A stretch of DNA of 64,000 nucleotides, taken from positions 397,442,439-397,506,438 of the forward strand of contig NC_081406.1 of assembly GCF_030272615.1 (NCBI RefSeq), read 5' to 3'. Source of the DNA: Cryptomeria japonica (taxonomy: Eukaryota > Streptophyta > Pinopsida > Cupressales > Cupressaceae). Position 1 is the first letter of the stretch; the number at the start of each line of letters is the position of its first letter. Position numbers and translations under genes: made by a program. Below are positions 20,947-33,332 of the stretch, in pieces. The notes below the pieces were generated by a model. That model was given only the letters and a program-made list of their open reading frames with translations. It did no database searches and was not told the origin of the DNA.

Positions 20947-22891
20947 TTTATGATCTTGCTTTATTAAAAGCTTGATCAAGTCAAAAGGGGTTTTAGGCAC
21001 CAAATTAGAAAAGCAAAACTAAGTGAAAGCTTTCATTTTTTTACCCCAAGACTCCACATTGAGTTGACTCTCTCAAAGATTTACGGCACGTAGCATGAGA
21101 ATAAGAAGAGTAAGGGTTTTCTGTTGAGTTTGCATTGATGGGGTTTCAAGGAATGGCGTGAGACCAGAAGGGGATTTAGGGCACATTGTAGTCATCAAGC
21201 AGGGGTTTTGGCACCAGAACAACACTTGTTGTCTTGAACTTTGTCCACATTGTAGAAGAAGAGAAGGATGCCCACGTTACAGAACCTTCGCATGTCTTTG
21301 CATTTTCTGCCAGGTATGCCTTGAAAATTGCTCTGAGTTTTTAAAAAACATTGAGTGGCATTGAAACCTTTCAAAAGCATGCACAAATTTTAGATTTGCA
21401 AGGTTTGTAGAGAATTTATGAGTACAAAAGGTCTCAGTCCAAGAGAATGAAATTCATGAGTATCAAGAAAATAGACAGTCATCATGCAAAAGTCAGATCT
21501 GTTGTGAAAGATTCATGACAGTCATAAGGTTCTCAATACAAACCTTCACGCAGAGACTCAAGGTTAAGGCATAAAGCATTAAGGACATCTCTTCAAAACA
21601 GAGGTTAAAGGAAGCATGAAGCCACATTTGACAGTCTCATGCACGTTAGTAGAAGACAGTTGGAAGGTGTACATATCAGTCCCAAGGGTTAGAAGCTCAC
21701 CTGATTGAAAGAAAAGCAATAACAGTCCTTAACAAGGGCACAGTGATAGTGCTCTATTGCCAAGTCTGATACAAAGACTAAACAACGAGCATGCATAGAT
21801 GAAGAAACAGGCGATCATATGACAGTCCTTAAGTAGTAACCAGAAGCTATGACAGTAGAAGGCATTGCCTTTAGTTGAGAAGAAGACTGAGAAGCAGGCA
21901 GTCACGGAAAAGGTATGGAAGTTCCATATGCAGTTAGCAGAGGCTTTTGCACTAGAAATTAAAATCATAAATTGAACACAATATGAAGATCAGTAATAAG
22001 TAACAAATGACAAAAGTCATGAAGACAAGCATGAGTATAGGTTTAATGTTCATGTACATGACAAAAGATTAGAGGACAGTATGGAAATGGATAGAACAAC
22101 AGCCGGGCAGAAATTGATTACGTTTGGCATAACATTTTTATTCATGGATGTCGAGTCCAGTTCTAAGGTGCTTCAAGTGTGATATATATGTTAATAATGT
22201 CTCTGGAGACTGACCGTTATGAGAGAGCCATTATGAATAAACATGATGGAAAGTTAATGGAATTCTACAAAACCAGTTTTTACATCTTGTCAAGAGCTGC
22301 ATCAAAGAAAATGTCCCAAACCCATCACAAACGAGAGAAGATACACCTTATAAATGGAGAACTGAGAACAAAATCTTTACACATGAATCATCAGTGGATG
22401 GAATTTTCATATGTACAAAGTACAAGCAATTGCTTTTCCAATTACACTTCAGTCATTAGTGGGAATTGGAGGCAAAATGAAATGATCTCAGGTATAGCAG
22501 TGAAGGAGAAAAAGAAAAGAGAAACCATGAAAACAATGTGGTTTCTAGAGATTATACACTTCATCTCCGTTAAAGGTGTTTCTTGAACAGGTTCTCTCAA
22601 TCAGATCTGGAAATTATAAGCCAAAATTCAGAGTGCAAAGGCATACTTGAAGCTGTAGAGTCTACTACTGCCAATTTAGTGTGGCATTGTATTCTCTCGA
22701 TTCTCCTCCCGATAGGTAACATTTCCAGGTGGAGGATAATGGTGAAGATAACTATAAAGACGGGGACTATGTTCATGACTAACAGTTTGAAAGATTTGTT
22801 TATCAACTATTTGAAGATGAGAATAGTTTTCCCAGAGCTCCTACATCAGTAGCTCTTAATGTAGTAGAAAATTTAGCAGCAGTAGAGATGG
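20947..22891 (+). repeat. 1.94-kb tandem duplication, copy A
   Basis: The unit starts tttatgatcttg and ends in cagcagtagagatgg, and copy B follows immediately at 22892. Its end carries part of the RING-gene exon (from about 22730: EDNGEDNY...NSFPRAPTSVALN), which stops abruptly at the unit border. That exon has an in-frame TAA and 15 extra bases relative to copy B. The middle holds a 135-codon frame (22179-22586) that is largely kept in copy B, but nothing in it is recognisable. Much of 21400-22100 is rich in gacagt and caagg words. Confidence 0.85.
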
Positions 22892-24473
22892 TTTATGATC
22901 TTGTTTTATTAAAAGCTTGATCAAATCAAAAGGGGTTTTGGGCACCAAATTAGAAAAGCAAAACTAAGTGAAAGCTTTCATTTTGTTTCCCCAAGACTCC
23001 ACATTTAGTTGACTCTCTCAAAGATTTAGGGCATGTAGCATGAGAATAAGAAGAGTAAGGGTTTTCTGTTGAGTTCGCATTGATGGGGCTTCAAGGAATG
23101 GCGTGAGACCAGAAGCTGATTTAGGGCACATTGTAGTCATCAAGCAGGGGTTTTGGCACCAGAACAACACTTGTTGTCTTGAACTTTGTCCACATTGTAG
23201 AAGAAGAGAAAGATGCCCACGTTGCAAAACCTTCGCATGTCTGCATTTTCTGCCAGGTATGCCTTAAAAAGTGCTTTGAGTTGTTAAAAAACATTGAGTG
23301 GCATTGAAACCTTTCAAAAGCATGCACAAATTTTAGATTTGCAAGGTTTGTAGAGGATTTGTGGGTACAAAAGGTCTCAGTCCAAGAGAATGAAATTCAT
23401 GAGTATCAAGAAAATAGACAGTCATCATGCAAAAGTCAGATTTGTTGTGAAAGATTCATGACAGTCATAAGGTTCTCAATACAAACCTTCACGCAGAGAC
23501 TCAAGGTTATGGCATAAAGAATCAAGGACATCTCAACAAAACAGAGGTTAAAGGAGGCATGAAGCCACATTTGACAGTCTCATGCATGTTAGTAGACGAC
23601 AGTTGGAAGGTGTACATATCAGTCCCAAGGGTTAGAAGCTCACCTGATTGAAAGAAAAGCAATAACAGTCCTTAACAAGGGCACAGTGATAGTGCTCTAT
23701 TGCCAAGTCTGATACAAAGAGTAAACAACGAGCATGCATAGATGAAGACAGAGGCGATCATATGACAGTCCTTAAGTAGTAACCAGAAGCTATGACAGTA
23801 GAAGACATTGCCTTTAGTTGAGAAGAAGACTGAGAAGCAGGCAGTCACGGAAAAGGTATGGAAGTTCCATATGCAGTTAGCAGAGGCTTTTGCACTAGAA
23901 GTTAAAATCATAAATTGAACACAATATGAAGATCAGTAATAAGTAACAAATAACAAAAGTCATGAAGACAAGCATGAGTATAGGTTAAATGTTAATGTAA
24001 ATGACAAAAGATTAGAGGACAGTATGGAAATGGATAGAACAACAGCTGGGCAGAAATGGACTACATTTGGCATAACATTTTTATTCATGGATATGGAGTC
24101 CAGTTCTAAGGTGCTTCAAGTGTGATAAATATGTTAGTAATGCCTCTGGAGACTGACTGTCATGAGAGAGCCATTATGAATAAACAAGATGGAAAGTTAA
24201 TGGAATTCTATAAAACCAGTTTTTACATTTTGTCAAGAGCTGCATCAAAGAAAATGTCCCAAACCCATCATAAACGAGAGAAGATACACCTTATGAATGG
24301 AGAACTGAGAACAAAATCTTTACACATGAATTATCAGTGGATGGAATTTTCATATGTACAAAGTACAAGCAATTGCTTTTCAAATTACACTTCAGTCATT
24401 AGTGGGAATTGGGGGCAAAATGAAAATGATCTCAAGTATAGCAAAGAAGGAGAAAAATAAAAGAGAAACCATG
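22892..24473 (+). repeat. 1.94-kb tandem duplication, copy B, left part
   Basis: This aligns with 20947-22528 at high identity, with scattered substitutions and small indels. It stops at aagagaaaccatg, where element W is inserted. Copy A continues past that point with the sequence that here resumes at 50145. Confidence 0.9.
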
Positions 24474-26809
24474 TCTTATGTCCCCTTGTCCGCAGTGATT
24501 AGTTCAGTTGGTCGTTCACCTATTTCGGAGGCCCGTAGGCTAGTTGGGAGCAAAAATTAGGGTTTCCTATTTTCTAGGAGGATTCTTTGGTTTTTTCGGG
24601 GGGTGTATGTGGGAGTTTGACAATTTGGATTCAGGATTCCTTCTGGTTTTTCAGAGAACTTCAAGATGGTTCGACATGCATCTGCATTGGGTGACTTTTT
24701 CCGGATTTACTATTTTTAGTAAGTGCGACGTCTTCTCAGAATGTGGTTAAAAATAAAATCACTTTGGAAACACTTACTATTTTTAGTAATATGCTATTTT
24801 TAGTAAGTTCTATTTTTAGCAGGATGTCAGCAAGCCTGTTCAGATGGCTATTTCCGACAGGTCAGTTTGAACTTTGAGTAGTTGGTCTTCCAAGCATTTT
24901 TTGGTGCTATTCTTGGCAAGGGTTCTTCAACTCAATTCAGTGACTATTTCTGGGAGGGCAATTCTCTCAGCGTGTTTCCCCATATCCTTGGAGCTTGTTT
25001 TGGCAGGTTTAGTATTTGATGAAAAATGGTGTTTGAATTAAATTATAACTTAAGGCAAAGGTTGGATGATTTATTTTAAAGGGTTTGCTTAAGTTATATT
25101 GATATCTAAGTCATTTCCTTAATTATATATTTGGTGATTTATTGTTGAGGAAAAATACTTTATAAAGTGAAATATTAATAAGGCAAGATGGACGCCTTAT
25201 GGAGAAAAAAGATAATTTTATAATATATTTCACTTATCTATCTTGGATGCCACATTATGATTTTATTGTCATTTTTATAAAGTATATTTGCTCCTATGAG
25301 AAGGTCGATTTGGAGAAAGGAGAAATGAAATGTAATTTCAAAATAATGTGAAGTGAATGTGCATTTGGGTTTGGTGTTCATTTGGAGGGAATGTGAATTT
25401 GAATTTAGAGACACAAAGTCTATAAATGAGAGTGTTGGGCTCTTGTTTTTGGTATCCAAAAATTTTTATAATAAAATGCCGCCAAAATGCAGAGTGAAAG
25501 CTTCGGGGAATGCTTACCTCCTAGCCTTAGCTTGATTTCTTGCTTGCAATACAGCAACTAGTCGAGCCAGAGACTACTCTTCATTCATAGGAGTGGATTG
25601 AAGATAATGTTGCAGATTTATATATTAGATTTTTAATTTTTGGGAGCGTTGTAGTGTGTTCTTGTTGCTAGTCACGGAGTGTGCTGAAGTGGATTTTGGG
25701 TCGCAAGTCTCAATGTGTCATTCTCCTCGTTCTGGGTATTTCATCTATCTTTCTTTATGGTTTAGGCGATTCATTTTGCAAGTTTATAGAGCTTAAAATG
25801 GTGTGTTGGATTTATTTTTTGCAAAATCGTACCTTAGCTGGCTGTACCATGTGGCTGAGCTCTTTGGAATGCGTGCATAAATTATTGGGGTCGGTTTGCC
25901 ATGTTTTGTTGTCCTAGGAATGATCGCCTACCTCCTAGTGATCATTTCTTTTCAGTTTCGTGTCATTTGGTTAAGAATTGGGTGAGTTGTGAGTGTTTTA
26001 GTGGGATTTGGTGTTGCTGGTCTGTGTGTTTTCAACGTGCTAGGAGTATATCAGAATTAGAGTTTTTGGTGTTTGGAGTTGGTTTTGGGGTGTGTGAGTT
26101 CATTGGTGTGAAGAGAAAGGAATTGGTTTCAGTGGAAGCTGTTGGCCATGTTATTGCTCTTGGTTCATCACTCTTATATGCTATGATTCATATTGTAATG
26201 TTGGTAGTAGTACTAACAGCAGTTTCCATTGATCTTTCTTGTCCCACTGCATAAGTGGAAGAGGCTGGCCTTGCCACCTATCTTTGGAATAGTGATTTCC
26301 CTTAAATTGTAATCCATATTGTGCATTGTAAAGCTAGTTAGTAGTACTAACATCTATCTAATTGGTTATTGCTCTTAGTCCCACTACATAAGTGGAAGAG
26401 GTTGGCTTTGCCGCCTATTTTGAATATTGTAATACTATCCTCCCACTGCATAAGCGGTAGAGTTGATTGTAATTTCATTTCTGGTCCTCCCACTGAACAA
26501 GCGGTTGAGTGATTGAATTCTTCAATTCTTTAGTTTGTCCTTGGCTGGTTTACCGCCAAGTGATTGCATTGTTTTCATTATCCCGCTGTATAAGCGGAAG
26601 GGGTTGGTTTCCCGCCTGAAGATTGTAATCATTTTCAGTTATTGGCATCTAACGATCCCCTCGACACTGTATGCTCTCACCCTCCCAGATTGGGCTCTCG
26701 ATGATCAGAAAGTGGAGTGTTACTTTCAGCAACATTTGGTTTTCATTTACTAACCATAACAAGTGTCGTGTTGAATGTAATTGTGGAAAAAATTAAAGGG
26801 AATATTACA
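24472..26809 (+). repeat. 5' LTR of element W, with hairpin motifs
   Basis: The LTR starts TGTCTTATGTCCCC and ends ATATTACA. U3 carries palindromes of the form ttactatttttagtaa (about 24708 and 24771) and degenerate half-copies. A TATA box, tataaat, is at 25421-25427. The downstream R/U5 part has five copies of a second short inverted repeat, ccgctgcataagcgg-like, between 26242 and 26597. Confidence 0.88.
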
Positions 26810-26810
26810 A

Positions 26811-26822
26811 TGGTATCAGAGC
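26811..26822 (+). other. Primer-binding site of element W
   Basis: TGGTATCAGAGC, the standard initiator-methionine tRNA PBS of plant retroelements, lies one base after the 5' LTR. Confidence 0.92.
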
Positions 26823-26871
26823 TGGTTAACCTGCCAACTTGTGTGTTCCGAGTGATCAAAGTTCTCCTTGA

Positions 26872-27237
26872 GTGACACAGAAACAGTGGTTGATTCAATG
26901 GCTGAGAGAAACATCATATCAGAATGTTGCCATTGGGGCTGTGGAGAGAGTTGAGAAAAAGTTCGATACTATGATGGACATGATGTCCCAGTTGATCAAA
27001 TTCTCCATGATTGATAGAGAAATTGGTTATTCCTGCCATCCTGTGCTTTCAGCAGAAATTCAAAGTTTAATGATGGGTTCATATGAGGAGAAGATTAGAG
27101 AAGAAATTCTTGGCATGTTTGAGGAATATGATACACTTCCTCAAGTCATTAAGAAAGAATTAGCTTTCAATTGTTTCATGAACCACCATTCAAAATATGC
27201 TACAAGATTGAGTTTGCAAAGAAAAAATACCATATGA
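26872..27237 (+). pseudogene. Element W first ORF, possibly a gag remnant
   Basis: A 121-codon open stretch follows the PBS. Its early part, AVERVEKKFDTMMDMMSQLIK, resembles the helical start of chromovirus gag. The rest (EEKIREEILGMFEEYDTLPQ) matches nothing I recognise. The frame closes at 27237, and a new frame continues 84 bases later. No capsid core or zinc knuckle was seen. Confidence 0.45.
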
Positions 27238-27320
27238 TAGCTCTTACTCTGTTTTCTCAAGAAGAGGAAAGAAAAACTTGAAGTGAGGAGCTTGAGAAGG
27301 TTGATTATGATTCCCATGTC

Positions 27321-28675
27321 ATGCATGCACCTACCATTGATGAGGTTGTGCATGATGAACACCTTAATGTTGCTTATGTAGCTAGTGATGGTGTTGAAAG
27401 CACTCATGCGCTTTCAAAGGAAGAGCAAATGAAGATTGAAGAAGATACTGTCATTGAGACTATAGAACCAGCTATGATAGATCAGCCACAACGAGGTGTG
27501 AATTCTTTTGGTTCTCCTCTAATTGAGCCTAGCATTGTTTCATCACCTTCACCTCATCTTGGCAAGGAATCAAACCTCAGTTTGGGATTTGTTGGGCATA
27601 ATGATGATGAGACAAGCTTCGAAGAGGAGGTACATGAGACTTGGGGCAGCCATGGAGTCACTGCTGAAAGGTATGACAAAGATTTTAATTTTGGTATTCA
27701 TCATAGTAGCTTGGAAAGTCAATTTGTGGTTTCCAATGATAACCATTGTTTGAGATGGGTATAGTGAAAACATGTGACAATCCACTTTTTGAGTGGGAAG
27801 ATGAAACATCACTTGGTTCTAGCATTGCACTTGGTATGAATAGAAATGTGTGGAAATTAAGAGAAGATTCAAGATCTAAGTTGGATGATACGTGGAGCTA
27901 TGGTGAGCACTTTTTAACTAAACAAAGTAATCAACCCTTTAGCACTTGGGATCCGGGTGTGATGGCACCTAGCAATGACAAGGAACCTGTGTGGGATGAA
28001 TTTCCCTTTGATCCTGATGAAGCTCAAAAAACAGATTGTGTTGTAGAGTTAGAGGACCATATGGTTCTTGATGATGGAAAGTTTAAAGAGGTTCTAAAAT
28101 GCAAATCTGATTTACCTATTCATGAAATTGGTAGTAAGCAAAAAGTTGAAGATTTAGTAGAATCTGATCCTCTTCATGATATTGAGCAATTGCAGTTAGT
28201 TGGTGAAGTTAGACGAGAGTCTTGGAGCAGCTATGGGGATAGCGATTGCAAGAAACAAAGTTCTGATTTTTTCTTGCTGCTTATCAGCAATACACCACCT
28301 CTGCATTCTTACGAGTGGGATGGTCAATTCAAGGTGTCTGTTGAAAAAGAAATGCAAGCTCTATCCCAATTTGATCACACACATAGTTTGATTGAAGAAC
28401 ATTATTGGAAGACTCAAATGGATGAGAGACAGAAAGGGGTTAAGGATGAAGTTACTCTCCCTAATCTGCAACTTTTCAAAGACTCTTTGGAAATATTGAA
28501 ATCAGATTACATACACTTCATTGAAGATCGAGATTATGCCTCCGAACTTGCAAGGACGACCACTAGTGCATTCCAAGGGGAAGAGAGGAAAGTTGAAGAG
28601 CTTACTCTTGAGCTTGAGTCAACAAAGGACATGTTAGGAAATACTCAATTGGCTCTAATAGAGTTAGAAGATTAG
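27321..28675 (+). pseudogene. Element W acidic unknown ORF with coiled-coil end
   Basis: Two open frames overlap at about 27746-27764, joined by a frameshift. Together they encode about 450 mostly acidic residues with blocks such as SLGFVGHNDDETSFEEEVHE and TWDPGVMAPSNDKEPVWDEF. The C-terminus is a predicted coiled coil (EERKVEELTLELESTKDML). The low Cys content, lack of gag or pol motifs and acid-rich composition suggest sequence captured by the element. It stops at 28675, with further stops following. The function is unknown. Confidence 0.5.
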
Positions 28676-28889
28676 TTTGCTAATTTCAAACTTTTCAAGG
28701 AGCAAGAGAATGCACAAAGAGCAGAAGAAATCATGGAAATTTATTAGTGAGCTAGATAGTCTTCAAGAAGAGTTTGATCTTGAGGACTTCACAAGAAAAA
28801 CAAAGGTTGCATGTGTAGATTCGGATCAGTAAGATGGAAGTGAGCAAGAAGAAAGGGATGGCTTCCAAGTTCTTGAAAACCCTCTCTTT

Positions 28890-29405
28890 GTGATGGATGA
28901 TTTCAACATCTTTGGCATCAAGATGTTGTCTAAACACAGTTTAGAATTCATCCAAGGTTTCACCGCAGCAGCAAGGAGCGAAGATTTCAGATTTGTTACT
29001 CACGAAGTAGGGGAGAAAGGACCAGAACGTGGTGATTGCATGCTTGATAACCCATTTCTTGGGTTGAATAATAATAAGGCTCATACTAGTCCATTTTGGG
29101 AGTTGGATTTGAGGACAACATTTGCTCCATACTCCAATGTTTTTAAAGCTTTCATGGTTAGGCTTCAAGGGTTCACTAGAGGAGACATCGATTTCTTAAG
29201 TATACACTTGGTCCTCACTAGTACTTGGGGATGTGTTAGGTTTTCTTTTCAGTGTGTTGAAAATCACTTTCAGTTGGGAATCCAAGCTCGAGATCATCAA
29301 CATGGTCTGATGGAGCTTGTTACATGTGGGAAGAAGGATCTTTGGAGGGATAAGAACAAATTTTCAGTCTTGATGGTGTCGTTCCCTTCTTTACCAGCCA
29401 TTTGA
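28890..29405 (+). pseudogene. Element W third ORF, unknown
   Basis: The 171-codon frame includes CMLDNPFLGLNNNKAHTSPF and TSTWGCVRFSFQCVENHF. It ends at 29405 with adjoining stops. It lies in the same direction as the preceding acidic ORF and may be its continuation. No family recognised. Confidence 0.4.
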
Positions 29406-29594
29406 TGGTTCTTTTTTCTCATCAACTCGTGGATTGGGAAGATATTCTGAGCAAAGGATGGTTCTATGTGGAGTTGGAGTCACTACAGAGGATATTTCCA
29501 GCCTTGAATGTGAGCTTACATGTTGTTTTGGATGATGATTTCTTGTGTTGCAACAGCTGTTCATCTTCTTGGATGCTAATTCTCCTAAAATCAG

Positions 29595-30689
29595 TGTTGG
29601 TTGAAAATTTTGTACACTCGGGGAAATATACAAAATTGTGGTTTCAACCACAGCGTGTGAGTAAAACTCTCCTAATTAAAGGAAGGCTCCCCCTATCTAA
29701 CTACAACTTGGAAAACAAAATAGGATCGGGCAGCAATCTTTCTTCTTCTTTCAAGAAAGACAATATCCTTTTCTCTTCACAGAAAAGTGATAGCGATTTG
29801 ATATAAAACAGCAACAACATTTTTCGAAATGAAATAAGAGAAAGGAAATGAAGTTTCTTGAAAGCTCAAAGACTTCTGTCACTTCCTCCGGGACGGGACA
29901 ACAATATCAAGCTCAAAGGCTTGATTATGTGAAGTCCTATCTACCCTTTTCTATACTAATGCTATCAAGAACAAAATATAACAGCTCAAAGGCTGCAATA
30001 TCTTTATTCTTTTCTACATAAAACAGTGGGAAGTAGTATAAGCTCAAAGACTCACAGCTATTTCTCACAAAATCTTCTCCTAAATTCTCTTCAGAATAAG
30101 TGCAACCACAAAGACGTACAACTCCTCTCAAAAGAATATTTATTCTAATTTATTTTAACCTCAAATGCTTGCAGCACAAAGACTGCAAATCAAATTCGAT
30201 TAAGTTCTTTGAAGAAAAACTTGCAAGAAACATAATAAAGAACACAAACTCAAGTATGTAGCACAAAGACTCAAAGCTTGAGCAATTTCCTTCTATTCCA
30301 TTCAATTCTTGAATTCACACATGAAAGCTCAAAGACTTCTTTGCTGTAAATTTGGTAGAGTTTATGCTTGCTTTCCAAAAGATAAATATTTCAATAGACC
30401 CCTCAAGTATTTATAGAAGAGGAGTCATGAGAAAAAGGTGGGAGAATCCCAACTAACTTGAGAAATTCTCTCATTCACCAAGAATTATTCAATAACTAAC
30501 TATGACTTATTCCAACTACAGTCCTAATTGAAAACAACTTGTAGTTGCTTTACATGTAATTACAAAAGTGCAAGTAATGAGTTAACTTGCAATTACAAAG
30601 TTATTTCTTTACATGTAACTTGTCATAACAAAATTACAAATGCATAACTAAAACTATTCCATGTGTCTAAAGACGCAACTCTAACTGCA
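29595..30689 (-). repeat. LTR copy 1 (left)
   Basis: The plus strand starts tgttggttgaaaattttgta and ends taactgca, giving TGCA...AACA on the minus strand. A TATA box (TATAAATA on the minus strand) lies near 30410. The phrase agctcaaagactt recurs many times within it, an internal degenerate repeat. Confidence 0.88.
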
Positions 30690-33332
30690 TCATCCTTTGT
30701 CTGTGATGATGTTCATGTCGCTTCAGGATGCTAGAACTTGAAGTATTCTGGATTGGTAAAGACATCTTGAACTGGAACGGGAACTTGCATCCTTTTCTTC
30801 TTGCTTGGGGTAGTACTATCTTTTCAGGAGGGAAAGGGTTGCCTTCCTCTTTTCATGTCATGACCATCTTTGTCTTGAAAGCATTCTATGCTCTCAACCA
30901 TGAATTGTTGTTGTATCTCTTCTTTGTATCATCCTCCATTCTTGAAATCTGCTTGCAAAATAAGGCCCATGCCTTAATCCATTGATTTGGTAGATCGTGT
31001 GTGCAAACCGGACTGACAAGGGAAGAGATAAATTGATGCAAAAATGGGATTCACAAGTGAATTTCGGGTTTTGGAAGCTGCATTACATGTGTGGGATAAA
31101 CAAGAGCATTAACTTGCAATTGTGGAGAACAAACATGCAACTTCATATGTGTAATGGGTAACTACAAGTTTGCACTTGTAAATGGACCTTTAAAACTCAT
31201 TTTCAAGTGTTTTTTGACTGCATTTTGGACCAATTTCGGGTTCTGGATGGCTGACCGCAGGTAGACTTTAAATGGGGAAAATGAAAGAAGGTGTGAAATG
31301 AGTGGATGAAATGGTGGGAATAGGGGTCTTGATATGACGGAAATGAAGCTTATGACCAAAAACAACAAGTGCGGATGGTTATGAATGGATTTTTGAAGAA
31401 CTTTTCCATGTTGATCATATGAAAAATGGGAAGAACTTTTACTTCTAATCAAGTTTTAAAAAGCCAATTTTCGAAGAATGGGTATTTTTCATCTTTGAAA
31501 CTTGGAATTTCAACAAAAGATGGTTAAAATATTACATCCATAAAGGAAGATCAATTATTCTCATCTTACATGCGATCGGGTTATTAAATCCCGAATGCAA
31601 GTAAAGAGGGAAAATGGGGAAAGACAATGCAATTTGCAAATTGCTTTGCAAACTTGGAACAAAAGGGAAAATCTCTCACAAAACTGATTTTAGGAAAGAA
31701 CAAAACAAAACATATAACTATCATGAAGAGAAAGAATCTCTTATAGACAAAAGAAGAAGATTCAAACCCTAGCCACGTTTTTGAAAAAACGCCATATGTA
31801 TCAAAATGCCCATTAAAAGCATGAAGAATCGGTCAAGTAAAGCACCCAACCTCCACGCCTAGGCAAGACAAGCCAAAACGATTTAGGAAAGACAAGATTC
31901 GTGGCACTTGAATGAGGCAAATCGTGGCATTTTTCATAAACGTTTTTGCTGTTAAAACACCATAAAACCAGCGATAATGTCTTCAAAGTGGCACGAAGAG
32001 AGTTGGAAAATGCATGAAAATAGCAAGGAATCCAAAACAACTTCCTCCTAAGATTTCTCCACAAAAATCGGTGGAAATTGTCAACAAAATCCTCCAATAT
32101 TGCTGGTCGGGCTTTGGGAAAGAACAACAAGTTTCATTTTACATGTAATAGTGAAAATCGGGTTTTAATTCCCATATTACAAGTTTAAAATGTTACTTTT
32201 CTCTCAACAAGGCAAAATCGGGTTTTAGAAATCCAAATGCAAGTTTAAAATTCATCTATTTACACTTTATGGAGCAAATCGGGTTTTTTGGACACAATAG
32301 CAAGTTTAAAATGTCACTTTATTCCATTTCTAAGCAAAATCGGGTTTTGGAGAGAGATATGCAAGTTATAAATAACTTGTAAAGGGAAAATAAAATCTCT
32401 TCAACTAGTTTTAATAACTTAACACATGTAATAGGGGAATAAAATCCCCATTACAAGCAAAAGACATTAAAATAGGGGTTTTACAAAAGAATTACAAGTG
32501 ACTTTTAAATATGCAATTTAAAATTAACTTGTAACTTATCCAAAAAATCCCTATTTAGATTTAAAAAGCCAAAAAGCATCAAGGGGGAAATAAAAAGTAA
32601 GTTACAAGTTCTTTTTTCAATAAAGTGCACTTGTAATTAGCCAAAAATTTCCCTACAAAGACTAAAACAAAGAAAATCATTAAAACTTGCAACTCAAGGA
32701 AAATTTCCCACCTGCAGTCAGGGAGAAAAAACCCGAAATTGAAGGAAAGACATAGCAAACGAAACCAAAATGCGATGAAATTTGAAACATGGTTCGAGGA
32801 TGGACTAAGGATTAAGACAGTCCAAGGGTGAAGCAAAATTATGCCTTGGGAAGCATGCCATAGAGTAAAATCTTCAACCTGCAGTGATTTGTTCTGAAAC
32901 CCGAAATTGCACAGAAAGCTAGGAAAAGGAAGACCAAAACTCACCAAAACTTGGAAAATGATGGCAAAGACACTCCCCAATGATTTGACACTATCAAATG
33001 TGAGTTTTGTACCTCGTAAAACATGCCTTGGAGACAAAAATGACACTTTTTAGGCAAACATTTGTAGGGGTTGTCACATTTTTGAGAATCCAAAAATGAG
33101 GACAACAATTGGCTCTGACTGGGGAACTTCCTTTGATTGTTGGGGCGATTGAAGGGAGTAGAATCCAAGTGCCTTAGTATCCATTGGGTTACAGAGTCAA
33201 GCAACAAAGACACGGATGACAAGACGAATGATATGACTGATGCAAAGCAACTAACTAAGACGCTAACTTGTGCAACTGCACTTATTGAATATGGAAACCT
33301 ACCTATCCTAAACTATCCACAATGAAAACCTT
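30690..33332 (-). other. Non-coding 3' region of internal region Y
   Basis: There is no credible ORF over 2.6 kb. The first 730 bases are duplicated at 43142-43855. Between 31570 and 32350 the word aaatcgggtttt recurs, followed each time by acaagtttaaaat-like sequence (see separate repeat entry). Read on the minus strand this is what would precede the 3' LTR. Confidence 0.6.
32150..32375 (+). repeat. aaatcgggtttt tandem repeats in Y
   Basis: Four units of about 55-65 bases share aaaatcgggtttt, a variable A/T part, then gcaagtttaaaat. They begin near 32153, 32214, 32275 and 32336. One unit and a half is found inverted at 43857-43946. Confidence 0.8.

Noticed and set aside
21158-21364. Cys/His-rich frame (LCPHCRRREGC, FCQVC) in copy A of the tandem repeat
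   Set aside because: Copy B has a 2-base length change and a different frame in the matching sequence, and the spacing does not fit a known zinc-binding pattern.
30728-30985. 85-codon frame, identical at 43180-43437
   Set aside because: Its identity reflects the recent duplication of Y 3' sequence, not coding constraint; it is antisense to the element and has no recognisable domain.
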